A DNA stretch of 64,000 nt, taken from assembly GCF_021130785.1 (NCBI RefSeq), contig NC_060212.1, positions 150,812,501 to 150,876,500 on the forward strand, read 5' to 3'. A model generated the notes under the pieces. The model saw only the letters and a program-made list of their open reading frames with translations, ran no database searches and was not told the origin of the DNA. A program made the translations under genes and the position numbers. Positions 34,140 through 45,421 of this stretch are shown here, piece after piece; position 1 is the stretch's first letter, and each line of letters opens with the position of its first letter. The stretch is from Homalodisca vitripennis (taxonomy: Eukaryota > Arthropoda > Insecta > Hemiptera > Cicadellidae).

Positions 34140-35640
34140 AGTGTTTACCAATCCACAAACTTGAGGGTCTCCTTTTTTGTAAATTAGAATCACCTTAGCA
34201 ATCTGTGATATGTGGGAAAACTTTCCTGTAATTAATAATATGCATTAATGGTTTTTTTTTTAAATATTTCTTGGCTCTTTTTGTAATTACCACTGGTATT
34301 TCATCGAGACCTGCTGAATATTTATTTGCAAATTAAGAAATAATTTGTTCAATTTTATCGTTCATTACTTGACAGAATCTAAACTTTCAAAAATTATGCT
34401 TTCTGCATAGATTTTTTAAAATAAATTAAGGCTTTTGCAAACTCTTATCTATATTGTGAGATATTTAACTATCAACTATATCTATGAAAAACTTTGCACA
34501 CCTCAGTAGGATTATTTTTTACAGTAAATTTTTTTATCAATTATAACAAAATTATTATTTAATACTTTTTTAGTTTTACCTGCTTCCAAAATTGATTAAA
34601 TTCAGGTTGTTCTAATAATGTCGGAAGAGGGTTTGATTTTGTTGTCAAAAACTGTTTTTTAGCTTCCCTGAAGTTCTGTTTTTTGTTCAAAGTTTTTTAT
34701 TTTAAAAATTTTTGTTTTCTCTCATAATCATCTGAAATCCATTATTTAAAAAAATCTTAACATGTTTTAAAATAGACACTTTGGGCATACTAAAATTAAA
34801 ATAATATAAAAAATATCATGAAATATGCTGTACTTATCATTTAAATTAGAGAAACACACATCAAACCAATTATCAGATTCTAAAAGTTTTTAAAATATTT
34901 TAATATTACTTTTATTAAATTTTCTTACTTTCTCTCTATTTCCTGTGTTTATACAAATATTGCTGACATTACCAAACCTTCATCAATTGAACATCATGGT
35001 CAGATTGCATTTATGACCTTTACAAACTTTTTCAATATTTGTTATGAAATTGTCAATTGACGGTACTGATGTGCTAGTGACACGGGTTGGGAATCAACTA
35101 TGTAGTATAAACCATGTTGAGATAATTATGTTTCTAAAACCTTTTAGTGTCAAATTCTCATTCAAAGTAATAATGTTAATATTTTATGCTGACTGTGGAG
35201 GATTTGTATTTTGTACATAATTTGTTTGTTGGAATTTTGGAACTCCAGGGGAACATTTATCTTTCATTGAACTTAGTTCAAGTTGAGTACACTTATATGA
35301 GAGAGCATTTGTTTGAAAATTTAGGTTTAAAGTCCAATGTTGTATTTCCTGTCGCATTTTTGGTGTTATTGTGATTATTCAGTTTCTTTTCAATACTTGG
35401 GGGGAGGGAGGGGTGGAAGTAGAAGAGTACACTTGTATTCTTTGTAGGTGATGAGGTGGTTTTCTAACCTAAATTTTGTGAATTACTTTTGTGTTTTATT
35501 TTGACTAGCCTTTTTTAATTTCTTTAATGGCTTTAGAAAGATGATCATTTTTAATAGTTTTATTTATTTGAAGAATTGTTCTGTTTTCCTTGTATGGAGT
35601 CACCTCACTAGGCCTATAAACACCTTTCACGTTTGTAAAG
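34140..35640 (-). mobile_element. LINE copy E, degenerate, inserted in the exon array
   Basis: Minus-strand pieces: an endonuclease SDHDVQLMKVW (about 35000) and an RT finger AGLDEIPVVITK (about 34285-34320). It resembles LINE D (ISDHDGQ, STGNDDIPITIIK) more than LINEs A-C. Boundaries are approximate. Confidence 0.65.
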
Positions 35641-36240
35641 TAAAAAATCACATTAAAAACATTTTATTTTCTTTCTAGTTCAACAGTTTCTATTATTCCT
35701 GGCCAAGCTGAATGTCCTCTAATTTTTTCCATGGCTTAATTAAATGTTCTGTTTTCCATTATTATAATTTTCTTTAATGATTTAATTATTCATGTCATAA
35801 TATTATAAGAAGATTGTTATTCATATCATAATATTATAAGATTAATGTATAGTAAAATATAAATTAGTTTTAATTATTTCAATAGTTTTATTATTTAAAA
35901 ATTATTTTAATAATTGTCAATAGCAAATATTATGAAGAAATATACATGAAGAAATGAAATAAGATGTTGAAACTTCACTGTCAGAAGTATTGTGAGTTTG
36001 CAACAGAGATAGCAGTTGTTTGTTTACATTAGTGATTGACAACAGAAAGATAACAACCAAAGCTTCAGTAGATCTCTAATCTCTACAGCTAATTGGCTGG
36101 TGGCACTATAGACTTGAACCAGGAAATGACTACTGCAGTCAATTACAGGCCTTCACATCATCAATATTCTTGAAATTAAAATTAGCAATCAATACACAAC
36201 AACAACCTTCTGAAGTTCTCAATTTGTATAAAGATTTATA
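35641..36240. other. Unassigned stretch between LINE E and micro-exon 3
   Basis: A short duplicated TTCATATCATAATATTATAAGA motif at 35790-35840. Otherwise nothing recognised. Confidence 0.4.
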
Positions 36241-36269
36241 TAAACAAAAAAAAAAAATATTATACTTAC

Positions 36270-36338
36270 ATTTACAGCACTAGCTGGTTTACTGGTCGGA
36301 GTAGTTTCATCCTTCACCTTTTCAACCATGTTTTGTTC
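36270..36338 (-). CDS. Micro-exon 3 of a duplicated exon array
   Basis: Minus strand: acceptor CATTAACACAG| then 23 codons starting EQNMVEKVKDETTPTSK and ending PASAVN, then a strong donor |GTAAGTATA. Phase 0 at both ends. One codon shorter than copy 2 by an in-frame loss, which suggests selection for frame. Product unknown. Confidence 0.65.
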
Positions 36339-37104
36339 CTGTGTTAATGAAATCAATTAACTTAAAACTTAGTAACTAAAAAATTTTATTTAAGAGAATT
36401 CAAATAAATTATTAAAACGAATGAAAATAAACTATAAAATGCATTAAAATTGTTCAGTATACCAGTACATTAGTATGGGGCATTTAAGATTCTTTGGCAA
36501 ACACACTTGAAAACTTCAAGCATGGCATGTTTATAGTGATTACCAATCCACCATACAAAGACACAGCAACAACTATACATTTTCGATTGTCCTCTGATAC
36601 GGAATCAGTTATAAACACCAGTATAGTTACTTATTGATTATTCACTCTCAGTGTTTCAAGTTTTAGTATATGGTTTATTATTATTAGTGTTTTACTTTGT
36701 GCATTGTAAATAATGGCACATTTATCCAAACCAAACCTGAAAACACAGCCTTTACCCAGATGAATGTTTTAGGGTTCTAAAAGATAAACATTGTTAAATA
36801 AAAGTTTTTTTTATTTAGCATTTACTCAGCATATAGACTAGCGCTTTAAAGGTTAATTTTATAAAAACAATCAACTGTATAGTTTACATATTTTCCTTTT
36901 ATTAAATATCAGTATTTATGTCATTAGGAAAGTATGAAGTGTTAATGGAAAAGGAGGGATAACAATTCAAATCTTGATTGTAAGGAAATTAATTAAAGAT
37001 TCTATTCTCATACTCTATTTACCAATTACTCATACTTAACTATTTCTCAATAAACTAACTATTACAGATTAGATCTACAAAAACAAAAAAATAAATATAC
37101 TTAC

Positions 37105-37188
37105 AGTTTCAGCACTAGTTGGTTTATTGATTGGAGTAGTTTTATCCTTTAACTTATTCTTCACCTTTCCATATGACATATTTTGTTT
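37105..37188 (-). CDS. Micro-exon 4 of a duplicated exon array
   Basis: Minus strand: acceptor TATTCCACAGAG| then 28 codons starting KQNMSYGKVKNKLKDK, continuing TTPINKPTSAET, then the donor |GTAAGTATA. An alternative acceptor two bases earlier would break phase. It has an extra Lys-rich in-frame insertion relative to the other copies. This is the most upstream copy seen. Neighbouring exons of the host gene were not identified. Confidence 0.65.
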
Positions 37189-37260
37189 CTCTGTGGAATA
37201 AATCAATTATAGTAACTTCATAATTTTCTAAAAATGCAAATAAATCATAAAAAAAATTTA

Positions 37261-38079
37261 AATAAGCCTTAAAATTGTTTTATATGATTTTTCTAACCTC
37301 CTTACTGCAATGTGTAAATATAAACATTTATTATCTACGTGTCTATGTATATAAGAGATAAATTTGAACTCTTAAATTATGATACACAGTAATTTGAATT
37401 TAATTCAAATATAATTCCAACCTTTTGCCAAGACTTTTTTCACCAAAAGTACAGGTTTTTTCAAAATTTCTTGTTTTGAATATAAAATTCATTCACACAC
37501 ACAAAAACTAAATAAAGTCTGGCTATCTTCCAAGATAAAAATTTCTTCCTATAATAAAAATTCTTCACAAAATAATTTTAAATCTTTTATACAAATCTTG
37601 ATTAAAGACTATAATTACTATGTAACTTTGTTTTAAAAAGATGGAATTTTTCATAAAATTTTATTTTATCTATTTTTTTGTATTAAAAAAATTATTAAAA
37701 TATATCAAAACTATAAAATTTATTCAATTTAAAATTTAAAAGGTTATAGTCCAATAGTTAAAAATCCAAATTAAAAAAAAAATTACCTGAAAATCTTCCA
37801 AACACGTAAGTTGCGTTTTAGCCAATATTAAATAGGAAATTTCTATTTTTAATATCTAAAATTTTCCAGACTCTCAAAAGTACCAGGAAAATGATTAATT
37901 ATTTACAATGCAAAATTTAAAATAAAAGGTATGCACAGGCACACTAAATTCTTATATTTGGAAGCTTCAGATCTATTTTAAAGTGAACCAGTTCATCAGC
38001 TTGGGAGGGAAGAAAGGAGAGAGAGGGCTGCGAATGGAGGTGTAGGTAAGATGATCAGGCCCCACTGATTAAACATTAA
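37261..38079. other. Unassigned AT-rich stretch upstream of the exon array
   Basis: No exon could be supported. A pyrimidine-rich acceptor-like tract on the minus strand near 38000-38030 is followed by in-frame stops. Confidence 0.4.
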
Positions 38080-38570
38080 ACAAAAGAATCGAGCCAGTCC
38101 GCTAACATAACATTAACAGAGAGACAGTAAGACAAGTTTTGCATAATGAAATGATAAAAGTTTATGGAAAAATGGTTGCAAAAAAACACACTCAGGATCA
38201 CAAAGATAATGGGAAAAACATTTGCTCTCACATCATGGACTGATTGAAAAACCGCCTGAATTGCTAAAAAATGTCAACGTGTGTGGTAAAACATGGATAT
38301 ACCAGAAACAAAGCATCAATCAACTAAGACTCCTGAATCTCCAAGAATGAAAAAAAAGTCCTAAAGAATAAATCAAAACTGAAGGCAATGTTAATCTTTT
38401 TTTAGACATCCAAGTGTTTGATCATAATTTAATGTGTTCTTGAAACCTTGTTGACATGATTCCACCATAAAAACAGGGAACCTGACTAGAAGTGTTCCTT
38501 GTGTCCCATCCACCAGCTGTTGTGGCAACCTGCTTGTCACAGTTATACAATTTTAAAAATTTAATATAGG
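38080..38570 (+). pseudogene. Old mariner transposase, N-terminal and central remnant
   Basis: Broken plus-strand frames read HNEMIKVYGKMVAKK (linker region before the catalytic core), ICSHIMD and NVNVCGKTWIYQK (position of the first catalytic Asp, here decayed), then KSKLKAMLIFF. The order matches a DD34D mariner. The C-terminal third appears at 41690-42000, so later insertions split the element. Confidence 0.55.
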
Positions 38571-39005
38571 TATTACCTCAGACTGATTTCGCACCGTTCT
38601 CCCGTTTTGTTAATTAAACCATGTGGGTTGCTTGTAGAGCCTTTATCTTTAATTTTACTTAGGTATCCAAAATCCTGGAATGATCATGGCATTGGAAATT
38701 TCAGGAAGTGCTGTTTCCCGGGCCGATTTTATTTTGTGTAACTCATTTGAGAGAGTATTATAGCCCTAAAGTTGCTCTTTTGTATATTATGTCACAAATA
38801 AATTAATTTGCCATTTGACTAGTCCCATAGGCAAAAGTGTTCAGTTCATAATGCTAAAAAATGATAGCAATTTATTCTTACCAACAAGGAGCCGTTTTAA
38901 GAGACTGCGCACATCTCTAAGCACAAATGAATAACAGTGCCACAGCTTGTAGCTTTTTTTTGCTTGAGGCAATGCTATCCAGATGATGCCACTGCAGTTA
39001 GCAAG
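38571..39005. other. Unassigned stretch
   Basis: A good donor-like site on the minus strand (TTGTTG|GTAAGAATA near 38880) has no convincing coding exon attached. Confidence 0.4.
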
Positions 39006-39324
39006 CAGGGCCGTACTCAGACCGGATTTTTCAGACGATTTACCACGGACCAGGCCCCGCCACAAATCTATTTGAAGGAACAATATCTAAGGATAGCTCA
39101 ATCTATAGCTATATAATGCTATTAGAGGCTAAATTTGTAATATCGTTTAAAGAAATTGTGACTATTACTTTTCAAATATTATCATGTTCAAACCCTCTAC
39201 AGTGAATTTCTGTACTAATTATCAGGATAGGAGGGGATAAAGCAGTGTGACGGGTCTTGCGGTAGCTTGACATGATGGGGCCCGCCAAAGCTGAGTACGG
39301 CCCCATCATGTTAGCACTGCCCTG
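39006..39324. mobile_element. hAT-type MITE
   Basis: Begins CAGGGCCGTACTCAG and ends with the reverse complement of CAGGGCAGT. A second inner inverted copy GGGCCGTACTCAG lies at about 39290-39302. The 8 bp flanks TTAGCAAG (38998-39005) and TTAGCAGG (39325-39332) differ by one base, as expected for an old hAT target duplication. No transposase. Confidence 0.75.
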
Positions 39325-39434
39325 TTAGCAGGTCGCAGACAGTTTGTATTGCAATGGTGGGGAGGCAGGTTGTCAACTACTTGTGCAGGTCAACCTGCCA
39401 CATAGATTTTCTAACAACTTGCTTTTCATATTAA

Positions 39435-41656
39435 CACATTCACTGCGGGTAACGAGCATGCTCGTCATGCGAAAGTAGCGCGCCGGGCGGTGGACGGGCG
39501 AGCTCGGCATACGGCAGCTGCTTTCATATTGCCTCAGTATGAGCTGAGCAGTTGCCTGGGAAGGCTGTAACACTCATAGCGAGGTGTGCCTGTTTCGGTG
39601 AGTCAGTTGGTGCGATTCGTCGCTGGTTCGCCATTTTCATTTCTTGTGTATGCTTTGCGATATTGTGTGAGTGGATTATAGTGTCTGTTGACTGTGTAAG
39701 TGTATGTACTCATAATGGAAGAAGACGATAATGTTATTGACGATAATTTTTCATCTGACGAAGACAATGAGTCAAGTTTAGTTCTAGGGACGGTGAAGGC
39801 GGCGTCCCCCACCCCCAGTCGGCCGGCACGGCCAGCGACATGGCTGCTTTACGTGACCTGCCGTTCACTGGTCAACCTGGCTTGCTTGTTCCCATTCCAG
39901 GTGACAAACCAATTGACTGGTTCAATCTCCTTCTTGACACCGTGTTTTTAGAGAATATCATTAGACAAACCAACCTGTATGCCCTGGAACTATTTTGTGG
40001 CCCCACCACTACTCCCGCATCTCACATAACCAAATGGAAGGACTTAGTGATGGCCGAACTAAGAACATTCTTAGGCCTTCTACTGTTGACTGGTAACGTC
40101 AGAGTGAATCGATTGAACGACTATTGGAAAACTCATCGGTTGTTGAATTTTCCTATGTTAAAGGAGTACATGTCTCGAGATCGATTTCTTGGCATTTTGA
40201 GATGTCTGCATTATTCAAGAGTTGATACCCCTGATCACCCCGAACCTGCTAATGACCGGTCTTTTAAAATTCAAAATATTGTTAATTATTTCAACAATAA
40301 GATGCAACAGATCTATTATACCAACCGTGAACTGACAATCACCGAAGAGATGGTACTGTGGCGTGGTAGACTGGTCTTCCGCCAGTACTTAAAGGGCAAG
40401 CGCGACAAATATGGAATCAAAATTTATTCCCTGAATGAACCCGAGGGACTCATGCTGCGTTTCCATGTTTACACAGGGAGCCATGACTCTTGTAGTGGCA
40501 AAGGTCATAACGTCAAAGTCGTCATGAAGCTGATGAGTGACTTCCTGGGGAAAGGCCATTCCCTGTTCATGGATAATTTTTATCTTATCTTATCATCCAA
40601 ACTTCTACGTTACTCAACCTACACTACCGGCACCCTACGCATCAACAGACTCCATACACCTCCAGCAGTGAAGGCAAAGGCATTGGGCAAAGGTGAAACG
40701 ATAGCGAACTATGCCCAAAGTGTCATGATTGGAAAAGGAAGGGATAAGCGGACGGTGACCTACATCTCCACACAATATGACAACGAGATGGTCCAAACCA
40801 CCAACAGGAGAAACCAAAAACGAACGCTGCCAAAACCAATCATGTACTACAACTCTCACATGAAGGGGACTGACCGCTTGGACCAAATGGTATCTTATTA
40901 CCCCTGTGAGTGCAAGATTCTGGAATGGCACAAGAAAATTGTTGTGCACTTTCTCCAGGTTGTTGTAGCAAATTCTTTTTACCTGTACAACATGTACAAC
41001 TCAGATAGACTGTCCCTGTATGACTTCTGAGTTCGTGTTTTTGAAGACCTGCTCCCTCCAAAGGAAGCCCCACTGCTCATAAAACCGACGCGCAACAGCA
41101 TGCTTCGTCTCTCCAAACTAACGAAGAGCAAAGCAAACGGCAAGTCAGTTACCCGGAGGTGCCGCGTTTGCTACCAAGAAGGCAAGCGTAAGGAAACAGT
41201 GTACTATTGTGCAGTGTGCCCTGACGAACCAGGTCTGTGTGAACTCAGTTGCTTTAATAAGTATCACGAGGACAAATAAGTAGTTTTTAGTCTTTGGCGG
41301 TGGGTGGGGATGTAAATAGTTTTTTTTTCTAATTTTTACTTAATTTTTTTTATGTTGTATATTTTTAAAACTAATATATAATATATCTGTGTAATTGATG
41401 TACTATCTACTTGTAATTCGCGAGTGTTTGAGCGAAACCTAGTACACTGCGAGCACATACAACACGGTGACCGGCACCCGGTGCGGATGACGAGCAGACT
41501 CAGCACGGACATGACGTCACCCGTTCCGGCCAACGAAGCTTCCGGGATACCTTGGACAACCCTTTCGACTATCCTGACTTCGTTTTGGGTAAGTAAAAAA
41601 CAAAAAAATTCTCGCATTTTCTGTCGCCAGTAATTTTGTCATCCGCAGTGAATGTG
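39435..41656 (+). mobile_element. piggyBac transposon (CACATTCACTGCGG termini)
   Basis: TTAA at 39431-39434 and 41657-41660 flanks inverted termini CACATTCACTGCGG. A perfect 14 bp palindrome ACGAGCATGCTCGT sits at 39452-39465, just inside the left end. At 2222 bp it has the size of an autonomous piggyBac and encodes a transposase with few lesions. Confidence 0.92.
39715..41279 (+). pseudogene. piggyBac transposase, one frameshift and one stop
   Basis: Acidic N-terminus (MEEDDNVIDDNFSSDEDNES), a frameshift near 39835, then a 396-codon open core from 39840: YMSRDRFLGILRCLHYSR, ITEEMVLWRGR, LFMDNFY (second catalytic Asp) and MKGTDRLDQM (third). The first catalytic Asp normally follows the Ile in this family (I-D-E); here it is Thr (ITEE). 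A TGA at 41028 interrupts before the cysteine-rich C-terminal domain (CRVCYQEGKRKETVYYCAVC with later C and H), which ends at 41279. The stop is one change away from an Arg codon. The enzyme is predicted inactive. Confidence 0.92.
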
Positions 41657-41689
41657 TTAAGACTGTGCTGCTACATGACATGTTACCTG

Positions 41690-42000
41690 CTTAATTACTC
41701 ACCCCATGTTACAGGGCCTTTTGAGGACAATTAGTCAGGTATATTATATTGAAGTCCTAATCAACTTTAGGAAAGATCAAGAAAGAAACAATAAGATTTT
41801 TGAAAGAATGAATCATGGGCTTTACGTCAGCATAATGCACCAGCTCACAATGCACTTTCTGTGAAGCAGTTTTTAATATCTCGTTTCATGTGAATACTAT
41901 CTGTTCCCAAAGTGAAAACTGCATTGAAGGGAACATATTTTCAGCCTGTTGAAGAGATCAAAGTAAAAACGGAAAAGTTGAAGAAGGTGACAACTGCCAG
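41690..42000 (+). pseudogene. Old mariner transposase, C-terminal remnant
   Basis: Frames read SQVYYIEVLINFR, NAPAHNALSVKQFLISRF (second catalytic region, Asp lost), KVKTALKGTYFQPVEEIK and KLKKVTTARSC. This completes the transposase started at 38080. The hAT MITE and the piggyBac element lie between the halves. Confidence 0.6.
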
Positions 42001-42190
42001 GAGCTGTCAAAGGTCTGAAGGTCTGAACCTGGCAAAGGCTTGGAGAGTTGCCTGAGAACAGGAGTTGCCAGAGGCTGTTACCTACCAGATAGTGGAAGCT
42101 GTCAGAGGCTGTGTGGTCCTAGTCACTAAGAGCTCCTATAGGTCACGACCTGCCAGACGCCAGGAGGTTCTTGAAAACCGGAACTTACTA
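42001..42190. other. Region with imperfect GCTGTCAGAGGCTG-type repeats
   Basis: Several variants of GAGCTGTCAAAGG / GTCAGAGGCTG and TGCCAGGAG recur with irregular spacing. No coding signal. Confidence 0.4.
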
Positions 42191-42282
42191 CCCTTTTGCT
42201 ACTTTTTATAAAGCTATTATTATTGTTGGCAACACTTGGTATTGCTTTTGTAATTGTTTTCAGGTAATTATATAGTATTTAA

Positions 42283-42937
42283 CCCTTTAAGGAGTGCGTG
42301 TAAACTCTACATAATGAGTAAGGACGTCATATGGCGTATACTCTTATAGTGGCCCAAAGGAGTACGGATGTCATATGACGTTTAGCCTCTGTATTTTTGT
42401 ATTATCGTAAATGCATTGATATTACTGATTGCCTTTTAGTAGATTAGTCTGTAAAGAGGTTCCATCTATCGGCAACATACTTAACTTCCTTTTTTGTTAA
42501 TCGCAGTAGCTACCTGGTAAAAGCTACTGACTCAAGGTCGCGCTGAGCACGCATCGCTTTGCTATCAGAATATGCCGCCGCATTATACTAGACATTCCTT
42601 GTATACTATATACTGTGGCCATATTTATTTTGTGAGAGTGACATATTAGTTGAGCAACCATCTAGTTTGTTACTATTGTCCAAATGGCAGACAATACTGA
42701 TTGAGTCTGCCGTAGTGAGTGAGGAAATAAGACATTTGATTTTGAAAAAGTACTGAAATATTGACTTGTAGAACACGTAGTCCTTTTTTATTAAACTTTC
42801 AAATGTAAAGAAACGTTTTTAAGAGACTTTAAAGACTTTAATTTTTTACTCCTTTTGGTATTTTTTTGGATTTCATCCATTATTCATTTTAGCCTATCAA
42901 AAGAAGACGTCATAGGATGTCCATATTCCTTAAAGGG
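42283..42937. mobile_element. piggyBac-type MITE (CCCTTTAAGGA termini)
   Basis: TTAA at 42279-42282 and 42938-42941 flanks inverted termini CCCTTTAAGGA/TCCTTAAAGGG. Subterminal near-palindromes GACGTCATATGGCG and ATGTCATATGACGT lie at about 42325 and 42367. No transposase. Confidence 0.85.
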
Positions 42938-43319
42938 TTAATGATATATTTTTCATATGGCATCATGGGATAGAAACTTTGCAAGAGTTTTGAAAAATCT
43001 TCAAGAGTTCACTCCTTTAAAATTTACATGGAACTAATCTAATGTAATGATCACTTTTTTAGATTTAGACATTTTTTCCTATCAGGGTACATAAAAACAA
43101 AGCTACATGTTAAAACAACAAATACAATGAAATATCTAAATTTTTCAAGTTGCCATCCAATGCATATAAAGGTCTATTACAAAAAGTTTATCTATACGAG
43201 CCAAGAAGCTATGCAGCAATGATATAGACTTCTTAAATTACATTGAAAAATGAAGCAACACTTTTAAACATTTAAATTACCCAGAGAAAATTTTAAAAAA
43301 TCAAATAAACAAACCAAAA

Positions 43320-43960
43320 CATCTACTTTGTGTACTGGGCGTCCCATCTTCAATTACAAAACACAACCAAAGTTTAATACACCATTTTTTTCTGGACTAC
43401 ACAAAATTAACAGTATTATGAAAATTGCCAATAATGTCTTACTTTCCTCTCCAGATACCCAAACTTTTATGGCTAAAGCACTTAGAGTAATATTTTGCAA
43501 ACCTCCAAATTTGAAAAACAAACTTGTCCAACCTAAACTATTTAAATTACACCTACCCGTTACTAATGGATGTGAACCGTGCGAAAAACATGTTGGGGTT
43601 CTTGCAAAATTATGAAAAACTCTAGGGAACTCAAAAAGTAGTGTAACTGGTTTAACAATGGGATCATTATAGGCAAAGTAAACTGACTCTAAGAATGTAC
43701 TTTATAAAATTAATTGTAAATTCTGTAACAATCAGTACATTGGGCAAACATCTAACCACATTAGAGTCAGAATAATAGGGCACAGATTTGATATTTTTCA
43801 TAAAAACAAGGAGAAGCCATTGTCCAAACATGCTGCTGAGCACAAAAAAAACACAAAATTGAAGAATCCTATGACCTTAAAGGGATTAATAAGGTCTTCC
43901 CTTGTCCTCAAGACAATTTAAATAGGTTAAAATTGAAAAATCTCGAACAAGCCAGTTACT
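43320..43960 (+). pseudogene. Penelope-like C-terminal coding piece with GIY-YIG domain
   Basis: FCKPPNLKNKLVQPKL followed by NGCEPCEKH is the RT-to-nuclease connector. After a stop (43612) and a frameshift comes VLYKINCKFCNNQYIGQTSN with RVRIIGHRFD and a HAAEHK, a GIY-YIG endonuclease with its CxxC insert. The RT core is not recognisable upstream. Inactive. Confidence 0.75.
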
Positions 43961-44053
43961 TCTAAAATATAAATACCCAAATGGTTTAAATTTAAGTTAA
44001 AATTAACTTTTCCAAATTGGTAAATATTAAGATCAGCGACTACCTCGGTAAAC

Positions 44054-44822
44054 TTGACAGATGACTTAAAGTTCAGGTGTGGAAAGATTGTTCCTTTGCA
44101 GAAGAAAGCCCGGAAAAAGTGTGGCTGGCGTATTTCAGCGAAGGTCGGCACGTTCCTGGAGCGAAGTAAAGTCAATATTAAAACATCGTGGCGTTTAATT
44201 GTAACATCTTTTCACATCGCCTCCGAGGCACTCATTTGTTAAAACTCATCTTCATCTCACAGACCCGACAATAGTGGACTACTACTCATTCATCCGGGAA
44301 GTCTACATTGACCACTTGAAGAGAAACAGCCAACAGTTGGGCGGACCTGGCGCCGTAGTTGAAATTGATGAAGCCAAATTTGGCAAAAGAAAGTACAACA
44401 GAGGACGGATAGTAAAAGGACAGTGGGTGTTGGGGGGAATAGATCGGGAGACCAAGCACACCTTCCTTATCCCAGTTAAAGACTGTACAGCGAAGACTCT
44501 GATACGGTGTATTAAAACTTGGGTGTTGCCAGGATCCACAATAATAACTGATTGCTGGAAGGCCTACAACACCCTTTCACAGTATCAGTTTAATCACCTG
44601 ACTGTGAATCACTCAAAGGACTTTGTTGACCCCTTAACATCCGCCTGTACCAACACAATTGAACAGAAGTGGCGTGACGTCCAGTCAGAAGTCCCCAAAT
44701 ACGGTCGCAAGAGCAAGCACTTCATCGGCTACCTCGCGGAGTACTTGTTTAAAACCAAATACATCCCAGAAGAAAGGGTTTACGCTTTCCTCGAGGCAGT
44801 GGCTACATTGTACCCCCCTTAA
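44054..44822 (+). pseudogene. Merlin (IS1595/ISXO2-type) transposase, one frameshift
   Basis: The N-terminal part (44054-44242: CGKIVPLQKKARKKCGW, then LERSKVNI) resembles the zinc-ribbon and linker of the family. A frameshift near 44240 leads to the catalytic core: VVEIDEAKFG (first Asp), STIITDCWKAYN (second Asp) and CTNTIEQKWRDVQ (Glu). It ends at 44822 with AVATLYPP. The core is open for 182 codons with all catalytic residues. Whether a first exon or missing N-terminus lies before 44054 is unclear. Confidence 0.88.
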
Positions 44823-45421
44823 TGGTATTTGGGTAAAAAATTTCTTTAATTTTAATTGTTTTTATTTTAATTGTTTTTATTTTAATTTTTTTTTGTTTTA
44901 ATTATGTTTTAACCCTTTTAGTACCAGACAAAAAATCAAAAGTTGGTCTGAGAAATGCCAGTGATTTTTCACATAATACTACCGAAGGATGCCAGGCCTA
45001 TTTCAGCCGTTTTGCAGTGTTTTACTAAAAAAATTGTAAAAATTACAAATATTGAGATATTTTCCTAATTTTTTTCATTGTTTTGCAGTAAAATAAATTT
45101 CCTTATAAAAAACTATAAAGCAAATTATATTTCTAAATGTAATTAACTTAAAAAAATTAAAAAAAGTAGACATTTTAGTTACAGTTTTTATATTTTTCCA
45201 GTTTCACATGAAAAATAGTACTCTAAAAAAATTATTTCACTATAACACATACTATCACTTGAAAGAGGAAGTAAAACTGAATACACACATAAAGAGTTTT
45301 GATTAATATTTCAAAAACAAAACAAAAAATCATGTTAATTTTTTTAGAAAGTTACATTTTCACTTTTTTGTGTTATTTACACTATTTAGCTTCTTTATAA
45401 AGCTTATAATATTTTCCTGTA

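Larger units (their letters stand above)
33230..37260 (-). repeat. Segmental tandem duplication carrying the four micro-exons
   Basis: Intron blocks repeat with the exons. Near 33595 and 36805 both copies have TTTTATTTAGC, CAGTATTT(G/A)TGTCATTA and AAGTATGAAGTGTT. Near 34035 and 36435 both have GTTCAGTATACCAGTACA and TTCTTTGGCAAACACACTT. Copies 2 and 3 are pushed apart by LINE E. The unit is about 500 bp. Only parts of copy 1's flanks remain. Confidence 0.75.

Noticed and set aside
37780..37830. Donor-like TTTTCAG|GTAATT on the minus strand as a further micro-exon
   Set aside because: No acceptor at a suitable distance and no similarity to the four copies.
38841..39083. Possible exon with donor TTG|GTAAGAATA near 38880
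   Set aside because: The donor is good, but the frame runs into the hAT MITE and no coding motif or convincing acceptor was found. Kept only as a note.
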